A stretch of 64,000 nt of DNA from Heloderma charlesbogerti (lineage: Eukaryota; Chordata; Lepidosauria; Squamata; Helodermatidae). Of this stretch, positions 54,245 to 64,000 are shown piece by piece. Below the pieces are notes generated by a model that was given only the letters and a program-made list of their open reading frames with translations, ran no database searches and was not told the origin of the DNA. A program made the translations under genes and the position numbers. The stretch covers positions 992,001 through 1,056,000 of the forward strand of contig JANEZZ010001679.1 in assembly GCA_026122225.1 (NCBI GenBank), read 5' to 3'. How positions within the stretch are numbered: position 1 is the stretch's first letter; the number at the start of each line of letters is the position of its first letter.

Positions 54245-55138
54245 AAGGAATGTCAGAGAATTCCGCCACGGATCTCGGGGAGGCCGAATGCCAGCGCATT
54301 TGGCCCCCCGAAATCGGTGGCGGAACGGTCTGCCCCCCCGCCCCCCGCAGGATGAGACTTGCCTGGGGCGGATCTTCCTGGCGGTGGTGGCTCCGGCGGC
54401 GGCTCCGGCGGCAGGGCAGCAGCGGCGGCGGTGGCCGGTATTCCGACCGGCTGCCACCGCCGCCATTTCCAGTTAAAAAAAAACAAAAACAAAAAAACAT
54501 GATAGGCTACATAAAGATTTACGTAGCCTATCACGGCTAGATTTAAAAAAACCCACCATGATAGGATACGTAAATGTTTACGTAGCCTACCACGGCTGAC
54601 TTAAAAAAAAAAACACGTGCGTACGCAAATGGCGGCGGCCATGGCCGCTGCCATTTGCATTCCTTATTTTGGCATATCTTAGTCTACGTAAACATTTACA
54701 TATACTAAGATGGCGAAAATAAGGGGAACGCAAATAGTGTAGATGCTACGCTATTTGCGTTCCCCTTATTTTCGCCATCTTAGTCTATGTAAATGTTTAC
54801 GTAGACTAAGACGTGCCAAAATAAGGAATGCAAATGGCATTTGCATACGCGCATTTTGTTTGGTTTTTTAAGTCAGCCGTGATGGGCTACATAAACATTT
54901 ACGTAGCCTATAATGGCTGACTGCGGGGATGCAAACGGCGGCGGCTATGGCCGCCACCATTTGTATCCCTGCTAGCCAGCAGCCGGATGTCCGGCTGCTG
55001 GCAGAGCCAGCCGGTGGCTCCGCAGAATCCCTGCGGAGCGGAGCTGGCCGGCTAGGATTCCGGGGGGGAGGAAAGGAGCGCCTCCCCCCCAGCATCAACA
55101 TAATCCGTGGCAAGGTAAGTCACTTTTGTACATCCTTA
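54245..55138. mobile_element. Group A hAT element with near-complete core, 894 bp
   Basis: TSD ctccaggt at 54237-54244 and 55139-55146. Starts aaggaatgtcagagaattcc (a slightly decayed start) and ends tttgtacatcctta. The core is symmetric about roughly 54750, with ctacgtaaacatttacatat and its inverse, and gcaaatagtgtag / ctacgctatttgc around the centre. Near 55113 caaggtaagtc is splice-donor-like. Confidence 0.85.
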
Positions 55139-55212
55139 CTCCAGGTGCCCACTGAAGCACCACTCTTCCCCACCCTCCCCTCCAGACCCACACCCAGCGA
55201 GTCAGGCGCACT

Positions 55213-55735
55213 TAGGGATGCTGGAGAAATTTGAGACTGACTAAAATGAGCTTGGATTTCTTAGAATTCAACCTGCAGAATCCGCTGCAGAGCCACCCCC
55301 TCAGGCCATGCGGAGTCTGTGGACTTTCGGATGATTTTTTTAGTTTCCTGAAATTTACGCACATAAATCCATAGGAAAATAAGTAAGTTTCTGCTGAGGA
55401 AACATTGAATGGAATGGGGGACAATATGCTAAATGTACATACTAAGGAAAGTTATGTAAATACTTACATAATTATTTGCGTATTTTTCCACACAATGAAA
55501 ATATTTTTTTTGCATTTTTTTTTATTTATTTCATTTCTATACCACCCAATAGCTGAAGCTCTCTGTGTGGTTCACAAAAATTAAAACCAAATCGCACACA
55601 ATAAAACAATTTAAAATATATAGAACATTAAAACCATGTCTGTGGTTCCGTCTGTGGGTGGACGACAGAGTGAAAGGCACCTGACAATCTGCGAAACACA
55701 GGTGGTGCAGATTTTACACAGTCCGTACATCCCTA
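55213..55735 (-). mobile_element. Group B hAT element, reverse, with inner tail
   Basis: In reverse it matches 6487-6870 and 61480-61894. It starts tagggatgctggagaaattt and ends agtccgtacatccctac-like (ends at ccta). From about 55503 to 55640 it carries an inserted ttttttttatttatttcatt tail-like piece (taccacccaatagctgaagc). Flanks ggcgcact and cccacagt match poorly (4/8). Confidence 0.65.
55503..55640 (-). repeat. LINE-tail-like piece inside a group B element
   Basis: ttatttatttcatttctata followed by cacccaatagctgaagctct and a run of aaaaccatgtctg-like text. It interrupts the group B element. Confidence 0.5.
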
Positions 55736-56036
55736 CCCACAGTCACCCCGGGCCCGTCCGGCACTATGCCTGTAATACTGAGGATATTAAGCTTTCCCAG
55801 CCCGAAACTGCACATATTTAAATATGCACATTTTTAAGCTCCCTTTTTTCCGTAAAAAAAGAAAGGCAGCAAAATGGCAGGTGCTTGCCAGACTGATCAA
55901 GATGAGTCTGGAAGGGGGCAAGTGTGAGTGAGCGAGGGCAGGGGCTCGGTGGGCATAGTCCGGGGGTTGTGGGCTGCGGTGGGGTGGCAATGGACTCCTG
56001 ACTGAGTCAGGCATCCGCAACATACCTAACCATGAG

Positions 56037-56658
56037 TACTGAAACTCAATTAGCCTTTGAATTTTGTGATTCTCTGAATTTTGCAATGGAGTTCTCTAGT
56101 CACAACATGCATCCAAAATTACATCTATTCCATACAAAAATGCATATATTAGGGGAAAGAACATTAAAAATTCATAATATTATGGAAATTGCTTGAAAAG
56201 AATGTGTATATCAGGCAAACATGCATACAAAAATCCATTTATTAGGAGAATTTTATTTTATTGTATTTAGTTTTATTTTATTACATTTATAGCTGGCCTT
56301 TTTTTCTGCAAGGAATCCAAGGTGACTTATGTAATCCTCCTCCTCTCCATTTTATATTCACAACAGCCCTGTGAGGTAGGTTGGGCTGAGAGCCTGTGAC
56401 TGGCCCAAAGTCACCCAGTGAGCTTCCATGGCCAAGTGGGGACTAGAACCTGGATCTCCCGACCCCCAGTCCAACACTCTAACCATTACACCACATAAAT
56501 TCTTGCATGTACTATATTTTTAAAAATTCTCGATGTTCAGGATGAACCAGACTTAAGACTGATGAAATTCTCAAGGGATGAACAAAACTTACAATTGGGG
56601 AAATGAGAAATAAAGAGAAACTGAACTTATTTCTCTGAAATAGATTTGTCCATCCATA
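56037..56658 (-). mobile_element. Old group D hAT element in reverse, hosting a SINE
   Basis: Read in reverse from the right end it begins gtatggatggacaaatct and aaataagttcagtttctc, like the left end of 39910-41223, and ends near catgagtactgaaac. Its left boundary is eroded. A SINE-like repeat lies at 56246-56500. Confidence 0.4.
56246..56500 (-). repeat. tRNA-headed CORE/MIR-like SINE, minus strand
   Basis: In reverse it contains a tRNA B-box-like sequence (gggactagaacctggatct region), then aagtcacccagtgagcttcc and gccctgtgaggtaggttggg. The plus-orientation relative is 56850-57045, and both share the CORE-SINE layout (tRNA head plus a conserved central cacagg...tgaggat block). Confidence 0.6.
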
Positions 56659-56849
56659 CTGGTACCCACAGAAAATATTGCAGATTATCGATTAGCTTTG
56701 CTGTGGGAGTCATCTGCCAGCATGGGTAGTCTTCTTCTGAGTCTGGGCTGATTAAAATTTAAGAACAACTTAATTGAGGAGGCAAAATAGACCAGAAATT
56801 GAATTAGTGTTGAAATTTGCCTATAGTGAATTTCCGGGTGTAGAGTTTA

Positions 56850-57045
56850 GACTCTAGAGTGTTGGGCTAAGACTGCGGAAAGCCAGGTTCATATCCCGAT
56901 TCAGACATGAAGCTCAGTGGGTGAACATGGGCCAGTCACTATCTCTCAGCCTAACCTACTTCACAGGACTGTTACGAGGATAAGGATGGAGAACACTTCT
57001 TCATATTCAGGAAGAATGAACTTGAGATTTTAAAACACTGAATCG
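56850..57045 (+). repeat. tRNA-headed CORE/MIR-like SINE, plus strand
   Basis: gttgggctaagactgcggaa, then ggttcatatcccgattcaga (B-box-like) and ccagtcactatctctcagcc, then tacttcacaggactgttacg. The layout matches the CORE/MIR-like SINE in reverse orientation at 56246-56500. Confidence 0.6.
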
Positions 57046-57159
57046 AGGAGAAAGCAAAGCTGACAGATTCACCCATCTCTAGTAAGAGGACAGGAGTGGT
57101 TCTACTTTCATATCTGTACATTTGGCTGTCTTCGGTATCCTTAGCTCATGAACCGGGAC

Positions 57160-57662
57160 TAGGGATGGCGGAGAATTCTGCCACCGACTCCAATGAGGCC
57201 GGATTCTAAAGAATCTGCCCCCCCCCCAGAGTCTGTGGCAGAACAGACCACTCACCTCCGCTACCCCACAAAGTTCACACTGGCTGGATCCTACCTGCCA
57301 CCGGCCGGGTCCAGGCCGTCCGCTGCCATCCACTGCAGTCCGCTGCCATTCTGCAGAAGCAAATGGCGTCCAGCGTAGCGAACGCCATTTGTATCCCTGC
57401 TGTTTGCTGTGATAGGCTACATAAATCTTTACATAGCCTATCACGGCAAAGAGCATGGATGCAAATGGCATCTGCTACGCTGGACGCCATTTGCGTCCAC
57501 AGACCGGCACTGGACAGAAGTCCGGCAGCAGATGGACCCAGCTGGCGGCTCCGTGGACTCGCTGCGGAGCGGAGCCGGCCGGGGAGGATTCTGACAGGAG
57601 GAACGGATCCCCCCCTTGCGGACCCCCATCAGACTCAGGTGAGTGGGGTTCGTACACCCCTA
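57160..57662. mobile_element. Group A-related hAT element, 503 bp
   Basis: Flanks accgggac (57152-57159) and acctggac (57663-57670) match 7/8. Starts tagggatggcggagaattct and ends gttcgtacaccccta. Contains gataggctacataaatcttt and its inverse ending tatcacggc, plus the ggactcc/gaggccgg motif of this subset. Confidence 0.8.
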
Positions 57663-57765
57663 ACCTGGACAGCTTCTAGTTTCAGTTGAGGGCTATGTTG
57701 AAATGGAAGGGGGGATATGTGGCACATTCCCCCTTAAACACCATGTTGGCCAGACTTGTTACCGC

Positions 57766-57902
57766 TAATGTACCCTTCCCCAACCTGGTGCCCTCCAGAT
57801 GTTTTGAACTTCACCTCCCATTGGCCCCAGCCAGCATGGCTAATGGTAAAGAATGCTGGGAATTGTAGTACAAAACATCTGGATGACACCAGATTGGGGA
57901 AT
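57766..57902. mobile_element. Hairpin MITE, cagccttccccaac type
   Basis: Left cccttccccaacctggtgcc and right acatctggatgacaccagat plus tgggga are near-inverse; the interior has ctcccattggccccagccag and ggaattgtagtaca. Matches the family at 43183-43317. Confidence 0.65.
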
Positions 57903-58828
57903 TATTGCAATTTCTCCACACAGCTTTTTTTTCACCTTTGGGTTTGTAACAGGGGGCCATCTGGTACCTGAGTGCATGGGGGAGGATTGAATTGGCCAAG
58001 GTGATTCCACTTATCAGGCCCTACCTCTGCAGGTTCTCTCAGTGCAAATGGTTGCCACTAAATTAGGTTTCACAGTCGCCACTGTGGTTGCTCTCCTGTT
58101 TCTCTATTCTGTAGATTTAAAATTTCAATTTTCCTGCAAGAGAAATGAAGGGAAGGAACTGAAAGGACACCCCCCCTCCCCGTTTTTCAAGAAACATCAC
58201 AGGACATCCTTCCCTCGGTAACAATCAGCAAAAGTTCTCATTAGAAGGAATTTTACAGCACTTGCTGATGTGAAAAACAGTGTATGAGCGATGTGAACAT
58301 TATTTGCATAATTGGTTTGGTGCCTACCAGTGCTACACACTGGCTTTAAAGTGTCCCCCTCTGTGCGTTCATTATATCCATCTCTCACCCACTTCTGCAG
58401 AAGACATTTATAGTACTTCATTGCAGTTTATTATTAGAAAAGCAACGCATATGCAGTGCCGTGTCCTGTGCATTAACAGCCTAACATTAGAAAGCCCCAT
58501 GTAAGTAGAGAGGAGAGGAACAGCAGACGTTCACAATTTTTTCCCCATTATTAAGAGCTACAAATTCTGCAGAGAGGACCAAGGCACATTTCCTTCCCTC
58601 TGCCTCCAAATGCAACTTTCCTTCACAGCCAAATGATTACAATTCTGACAACTATATTTCATTTTCAATGCTTTGTTCTACTGAATAGTGGATGCCCTAG
58701 GTGATCTTTAACTGGAGATGATGGAGATAGAATTTGGGACCTTCTGCATGCAAAGCATGTATTCCATCACTTCATTATGGTCATCCTCCAATATTTCCCC
58801 ATGCAATATTTCCCCATTTCCCCAATAG
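57903..58828. other. Non-coding stretch, possible conserved segment and SINE fragment
   Basis: Around 58260-58510 the sequence is unique-looking and contains ttatttgcataattg (an octamer-like site) and other AT-rich cores, so it is a candidate for conserved non-coding DNA. At about 58705-58790 a partial tRNA-headed SINE (actggagatgatggagatag in reverse) appears. Just before 58829 the text aatatttccccatgcaat repeats, a small tandem duplication. Confidence 0.35.
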
Positions 58829-59318
58829 CATTGCCCTTATTTTCGCCGTAGTCTACACAATCTTTACGTAGACTACAGCGACCAAATAAGGAACGGGAAT
58901 GGCGGCTCCCTATGGGGGCCACCATTATCCGTACGCGCTTTTTTTTTTTTTTAAAGTCACCCGTGATAGGCTACGTGATGATTGACGTAGCCTATCATGG
59001 CTGACTTTGCAAATCTAGCCGTGATAGGCTACGTGAATCGTCACGTAGCCTATCACGGGGGCGTTTTTTTTTCTTTTATTGGAATGGTGGCGGTGGCAGC
59101 CGGTCGAAAGACCGGCTGCTGCTCCCACCCCGGACAAAGACCCAACGAACCGCCAGCCGGACCCGCCGCCGGGAGGGACATTCGGGAAAGGTAAGTCCCA
59201 TCCTGGGGGGGGGCGGGGGCGGGGGGCGGAGAATTTCTCCCCGAAACTTGTTCGGGGGGCCGAACACGTTGGTGCTTGGCCCCCCGAAGTTTCGGGGAGA
59301 AATTCTCTGCCATCCCTA
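58829..59318. mobile_element. Half group A hAT element, cut at palindrome centre
   Basis: Only the right half of a 12172-type element is present: it starts atagcattgcccttattttc, which is the centre of the inverted repeat in the intact copies, and runs to the usual ctgccatcccta. No left half follows or precedes. The cut point at the centre points to hairpin breakage or centre deletion. Confidence 0.7.
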
Positions 59319-60309
59319 GTTAGGTTAAGAGCTGGTGACTGGCTAAAAGTCACCCAATGAGATTCAAACATTGGGGGATGACCATAATGAAGTGATGGGA
59401 GTACATCTCCATCACTTTCTCCATCATGGGTGATGGGAAAGACTGCCAGAGAGCTGTTTCGTACGTTATTGTTTATTTATTTATTTATTATTTTAAATAT
59501 GATTTCTCAGTTAAACAATGTTGTTTCTGGATTTTCCTTTGTTGTTTGCTTGTTTTAAGGGATTCTTACACTGCTTTTATTGTGAATGACCTTTTAAATT
59601 ATTGTTCCCCATCATGTTCTGGTTGTTAGGTTTCATTCCTGGGATATACACATTTTTATAAACCAAAATAAATAAATTGAGATGTCAGGTTCTGACATCA
59701 AGGCTGCAATTGTATGCCCACTTAGTAGGGAATAAACCTCACTGTACATGATAGGAGATACTTCCAAGGAAACAAGCATAGGATTGTGCTGAAAGAGTGT
59801 GAAGAGAAGTGTTCTCAGAACTCGGCCCCATCCTACAACAGACCAGGGGTGCTGGAGGAATTTTTACAAATGTTTGTGAGGACTGTAAAAAATAATTGTC
59901 ATCATAGATTAATGTGAAAATAGGATGCGGCAGCCTCATGAATAGATGTGGGTGAAAGTGATAGAACCCAAAATGGACTGATCTGTCCAACTCTACAACA
60001 GATTCATCAAAATTCAAGCCAGAACAACTTTCATTATCAGTATAATCTTTACCTGATGGTTTGGATTTTGGTGCTCCAGATTATATGAGGGGGAGAAACT
60101 GATAAATGTCTGTTGCTTGGATTCTGTTGGCTGGGGAAGTGAGATTATCTACCCTTATGTCTTCAGAATGGACTGAGCTATAAACCTAAATAAAGGATTT
60201 GAATATTCACTCAATAGACAATAACTGAAAGAGAAGAGCAAAACTAAAATAATGGTATTTTGTAATTTGAGAGCTACTTTGCACATTGCTAGTAATGATG
60301 TGGGAAACC
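59319..60309. other. Non-coding stretch with one MITE
   Basis: Contains a ttatttatttatttatta microsatellite-like run near 59470 and the short MITE at 59700-59795. Nothing else recognised. Confidence 0.4.
59700..59795. mobile_element. Short MITE, gcaattgtatgcccactta type
   Basis: ggctgcaattgtatgcccac and ataggattgtgctgaa are near-inverse ends of the aatcctata type, with interior cacttagtagggaataaacc. Confidence 0.45.
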
Positions 60310-61198
60310 TAGGGATGTCAGAGAATTCTGCCACAGATCTCAGTGAGGCCGAATGCCAGTGCATTCAGCCCCCTGAACTCCGTGGCGGAATGGCCTGCCA
60401 CCCCCCCACCCCTCCGTGGATCCCCCCCGGGACGGGACTTACCTGGGGCGGATCTTCCGGGTGGCGGCGGCTCCGGTGGCAGTTTCAGTGGCGGCAGCAG
60501 CGGCAGCTGGCCTTCTGACTGGCTGCTGCTGCCGCCATTTCTAGTCTTGTTAAAAAAAAAAAAAGACGTGATAGGCTACGTAAAGATTTACGTAGCCTAT
60601 CGTGGCTGGGTTTAAACAAACAAACAAAGACGATGTGATAGGCATCTTTACATAGCCTATCATGGCTGGGTGGGTTTAAAAAAAAAAATGCATACGCAAA
60701 TGGTGGCGGCTACAGCCACTGCCATTTGTGTTCCTTATTTTTGGCCATCTTAGTCTACTTAAATATTTACGTAGACTATGACGGCGAAAATAAAGGGGAA
60801 CGCAAATAGCATAGCGGGCGCTATTTGCTTCCCTTTTTGATTCGCCGTTTTAGCCTATGTAAAGATTTACGTATATACTTTTATATTTACGTAGACTAAG
60901 ACAGCCAAAAATAAGGAACGCAGCTGCCATTTGCATATGCGGTTTTTTGTGTTTTTTTCCCCCAGAGCCCTCCGCGGCCGGAAATCAGGCTGCGGACAGC
61001 TCTGGGCTGGGCTGGGCTGGGCCTGGCTGGCTGGCTGCTCCGCGGAGCTGCCATGGAGCACAGCCAGCCATTGAGGATTCCAGGGGGGAGGAACGGAGCG
61101 CCTCCCCCCCGTCGAGGATCCCGGGGGGAGGGACAGAACGCCTCCCCCCCCACCATCAACATAATCCGCAAAAGGTAAGTCACTTTCATACATCCCTA
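60310..61198. mobile_element. Group A hAT element, 889 bp, TSD not clear
   Basis: Starts tagggatgtcagagaattct and ends tttcatacatcccta. Flanks gggaaacc and gcaaagca agree at only 4/8. The interior has several gataggctacgtaaa and agtctacttaaatattt modules, with one arm damaged near 60870. aaaggtaagtc near 61173 is splice-donor-like. Confidence 0.7.
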
Positions 61199-61471
61199 GC
61201 AAAGCAGTGAAATTCAGGGCTGCACCATTTCAGACTGTGGGTGAGGTGCCATTTTTGAATTAACCCTCCCCCCTGATGTTAGAAGCTCCTTGCATGTAAT
61301 AATATAGCATATCAGGGAGATGGCTATGCAAAAACATGATAACTAATGTGCTACTTTTGTTCACATAAGGACCTTTGGTTCACATAAGATTTGAAAATAT
61401 AACCTCCTGCTCCTAAAGGGGTACAATCCAGAATTGTTCCACCCCAGTCTACCATCTCCTTCCAGGTAACG
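61199..61471. other. Non-coding spacer
   Basis: Short ordinary spacer without a recognised feature. Confidence 0.35.
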
Positions 61472-61479
61472 GGTAAATC

Positions 61480-61894
61480 TAGGGATGTACGGACTGTGTA
61501 AAATCCCCTCCATCTGTGTTTCATGGATTGTCAGGCGCTTTTCTTTCCATCATCTGCCCACAGATGGATGCAAATATTTTTTTTTGTCATGTGGAAAAAT
61601 ACAGAAATAATTACATAAATATTTACATAAGTATTTATGTAAGTATTTATATAATTTACCTCAGTACGTAATATTTAGTGTAATGTCCCTCATTCCATTC
61701 AACGTTTCCTCAGCAGAAACTTACGTATTTTTCTACGGATCCATGTGCGTACATTTCAGAAACTTAAAAAAATAATCTAAAAGTCCACGGACTCCACACA
61801 GCCTGAGGGATTCACTCCACAGCAGATTCCACAGGTCAGATTCTTCGAAATCTGAGCTCATTTTAATCCCTCTCTAATTTCTCCAGCATCCCTA
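61480..61894 (+). mobile_element. Group B hAT-type MITE, 415 bp
   Basis: Perfect 8-bp TSD ggtaaatc at 61472-61479 and 61895-61902. Starts tagggatgtacggactgtgt, ends ccagcatcccta. The interior ataaatatttacataagtat matches the group B pattern. Confidence 0.85.
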
Positions 61895-61902
61895 GGTAAA
61901 TC

Positions 61903-62591
61903 TACTTTAAATGTAGGGGACAGGTTTAATAATGTGGTTTTGCTGAAGGAAAGAAGAGAAAACAATGCCCTCTAATTGACAATACTGGAATTGGAAATAC
62001 ATTCATTTATTACTTGAAGTTCAAAGCTTAGTACTATGTCTAGGAACAGTAGCCTAAAACAAAGTCCCAGATGTATTAAAATCTTTTCACGTTAAAGTTG
62101 TAACAGTAATATAAGTGTTCACCCATAAATCTGTGGCAATGGGGAAAAACAATAACCTTCATATAATTTGATAAATGTCACCCTCCAAATCCAGATAATC
62201 CTTAGCTAAACAGATTTGTATTTATTTATTTATTTCCAACAGTTAAAATGCTGGTTTTATGGGAGTTCGGGTTGCAGAGCACAGATATGAGTTTTCAGTG
62301 TCGAGTCTTAAACAGCAGCTAGAGGTGATTCAAAACAGTATTGCTGACCCACAAAAAGGGAATAACGATATGCACTAATTATGTCCAGTGTCCTTAAGTA
62401 ATGGGGAGGGAAACAAAAATAATCTTAAAGTTACATGAAAAGGAAATTAAAATCCTTCAGCTCAGCATGACATCTCACTGTCTCCAAAGGCAAATGAATT
62501 TATTTTTAAGCAAAGGTGAGAGGATAAAACACAACAAAAGAAGCAAAAGCAAAAAAAGGTATAGAATGGCCATTGGGATTATTTTTCAGTC
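61903..62591. other. Non-coding stretch, no recognised feature
   Basis: Mostly AT-rich unique-looking sequence. A 77-residue frame at 62401-62634 has no motif. Confidence 0.35.
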
Positions 62592-62800
62592 CCCTTGTGA
62601 CTTTGGAATCAGTTTCTATGGCCTGAATTTATGATAATGGGTTGGAGCCACATTTAGTCATTCTTAGAGTAGACCCACTGATTTACCTGGGTCTGTTCTA
62701 ACCATGCATAAGTATGGAACTGTCCTAATGACAGGAAAGACTCCTTGTGACTTTGGAATCAGTTCATATGACCTGAATTGCTGATAATGAGTTGGATCCA
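62592..62800. repeat. Tandem duplication of a ~60-bp segment with MITE-like text
   Basis: ccttgtgactttggaatcag occurs at about 62593 and again at 62743, spaced 150 bases, each followed by gcctgaat/acctgaat and gataatg-type text. Between them is tagagtagacccactgattt, which resembles the 42333-42465 MITE. The BovB copy C starts shortly after the second unit. Confidence 0.65.
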
Positions 62801-62807
62801 GAATTAG

Positions 62808-63906
62808 TAAAAAAAAAAAGAAATGCAAGAAAGCAAAGTGGCTGTCTGATGAGGCTTTACAAGGAGCTGAGGAAAGAAGGGAAGCGAAAAGTAAGGGAGA
62901 AAGGGGAATATATATGCAACTGAATGCAGAGTTCCAGAGACTAGCAAGGAGAGACAAGAAGGTCTTCTTAAATGAACAATGCAAAGAAATGGAGGAAAAC
63001 AACAGAATGGGAAAAGGCTAGAGATCTTTTCAAGAAAATCGGAGATCTCAAGGGAAAGTTTTGTGCAAAGACGGGAATGATAAAGGAGAAAGAAGGCAGG
63101 GACCTAACAGAAGCAGATGAAATTAAGAAGAGGTGGAAAGAATACACAGAAGAACTATACAGGAAAGATCTGAATGTCCCTGATAGCCATGATAGTGTGG
63201 TCACTGAACTTGAGCCGGACATCCTAGAGGGTGAAGTCAAGTGGGCCTTAGGAAGCATTACTAACAACAAAGTTAGCGGAGATGACAGTATTCCAGCTGA
63301 GCTATTTAAGATCCTAAAAGATGATGCTGTTAAAGTGCTGCACTCAATATGCCAACACATTTGGAACAATTGCCACAAGACAGGAAAAGGTCAGTTTACA
63401 TTCCAATTCCAAAGAAGAGCAACACCAAAGAGTGTTCAAACTACCGCACAATTGCACTCATTTCACATGCCAGCAAGGTGATGCTCAAAATCCTACAAGC
63501 TAGGCTTCAGCAGTATGTGAACTGAGAACTACCGGAAGTACAAGCTGGATTTCGAAGAAGCAGAGGAACTAGAGATCAAATTGCCAACATTCGCTGGATC
63601 ATGGAGAAAGCAAGAGAATTCCAGAAAAACATCTATTTCTGCTTCATTGACTACGCTAAAGCCTTTGATTGTGTGGATCACAACAAATTGTGACAAATTC
63701 TTAAAGAGATGGGAGTACCAGACCACCTTACTTGTCTCCTGAGAAACCTGTATGAGGGTCAAGAAGCAACAGTAAGAACCAGACATGGAACAACTGATTG
63801 GTTCCAAATTGGGAAGGAATACGACAAGGCTGTATATTGTCGCCCTGCTTATTTAATTTATATGCAGAGTACATCATGAGAAATGCTGGGCTGGATGAAT
63901 CACAGG
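62808..63906 (+). mobile_element. RTE/BovB LINE copy C, 5'-truncated, split at right edge
   Basis: BovB text begins mid-element at aaaaaagaaatgcaagaaag, where copy B reads aaaaagaaatgcaagaaagc near 26287, and runs in order to gatgaatcacagg. There it is cut by a group A element that continues past the window. The 3' end is outside the window, so no TSD of the LINE can be judged. Confidence 0.85.
62820..63906 (+). pseudogene. BovB reverse-transcriptase remnant, copy C
   Basis: The frame pieces correspond to the middle of the BovB ORF: KKWKEYTEELYRKDLNVPDS-like text near 63120-63180, then IDYAKAFDCVDHNK near 63650, with visible breaks such as a frameshift near 63015 (gggaaaaggctagag) and a stop near 63693 (aaattgtgac). 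The catalytic YADD segment lies beyond the hAT insertion and outside the window. Confidence 0.8.
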
Positions 63907-64000
63907 TAGGGATGTACGAAAGGCACTTACCTTTTGCAGATTATGTTGATGGTGGGGGGGGCACTCCATCCCTCCCCCTGGAATCCTGGATGGGGGAGAG
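63907..64000. mobile_element. Left end of a group A hAT element, runs off the window
   Basis: Begins tagggatgtacgaaaggcac directly after the BovB text atcacagg, which would be the left TSD (63899-63906). The interior ggcacttacc and gggggggg-type text matches other group A starts. The right end is beyond 64000. Confidence 0.75.

Larger units (their letters stand above)
54205..56028. mobile_element. Group C outer hAT element, hosting two younger elements
   Basis: Starts tagggacgtgcgaagac and ends aacataccta. Flanks cctatgag (54197-54204) and accatgag (56029-56036) match at 6/8, an old TSD. Inside lie a group A element (54245-55138) and a group B element (55213-55735). The remaining internal sequence (gtgcccactgaagcac, ggcaggggctcggtgggc) is group C text. 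Confidence 0.7.

Noticed and set aside
58280..58504. Host exon in the unique 58 kb segment
   Set aside because: A 74-residue frame is present but without splice sites, motif or codon pattern. A non-coding interpretation is simpler.

Overview
The window looks like a stretch of vertebrate nuclear DNA, most likely from a squamate reptile (lizard or snake). That is an inference from repeat content. RTE/BovB, CR1, L2-like and L1 LINE fragments occur together with tRNA-headed CORE/MIR-like SINEs and many short hAT-type DNA transposons. BovB is typical of squamates and ruminants and is not a feature of birds or crocodilians, and CR1 is typical of sauropsids. I found no convincing host exon, RNA gene, CRISPR array or bacterial-type operon. 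Almost every long open frame is LINE debris or a by-product of palindromic DNA.

The dominant content is a set of non-autonomous elements whose ends read TAGGGATG...CATCCCTA and which make 8-bp target-site duplications (TSDs), as hAT elements do. I read five internal types. Group A has hairpin arrays with a palindromic core (18 entries including truncated ones, such as 1109-1693, 12172-13098, 40218-41098, 47056-48029 and 54245-55138). Group B is about 0.4 kb and AT-rich (6487-6870, 55213-55735, 61480-61894). Group C is GC-rich (39383-39820, 54205-56028). Group D is AT-rich (17261-17632, 39910-41223). Group E is one copy at 13202-13700. No transposase frame is visible.

Layout. 1-12 kb: old unique DNA with MITEs, SINEs and one possible LTR-like piece near 2.6-3.1 kb. 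12-20 kb: hAT-type elements and short hairpin MITEs. 20.3-24.6 kb: a BovB copy carrying a nested inverted BovB fragment and a group A element. 25.0-28.2 kb: a near full-length BovB with only three lesions that I could find. 29.7-34 kb: L2-like fragments, a nest of three hAT elements, and a stretch at 30.06-30.83 kb almost without C on the + strand. A second such stretch lies at 34.28-34.93 kb. 36-44 kb: L2-like fragments in both orientations and nested hAT elements. 44-46.4 kb: an L1 ORF2 remnant hit by a hAT element that was itself hit by CR1. 48-52.8 kb: an L2-like LINE split by CR1, which is split by a hAT element. 54-64 kb: more nested hAT elements, SINEs and a third BovB copy running off the right edge.

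The most unusual feature is the group A elements. Inside hAT-like ends they carry short self-palindromic modules (gataggctacgtaaa-type, agtctacgtaaa-type and gcaaatggcggc-type), laid out so that the whole core is itself an inverted repeat of several hundred bases: a palindrome of palindromes. Nesting orders, centre-truncated copies, splice-donor-like ends and YY1/octamer-like motifs in these elements are reported as separate findings.
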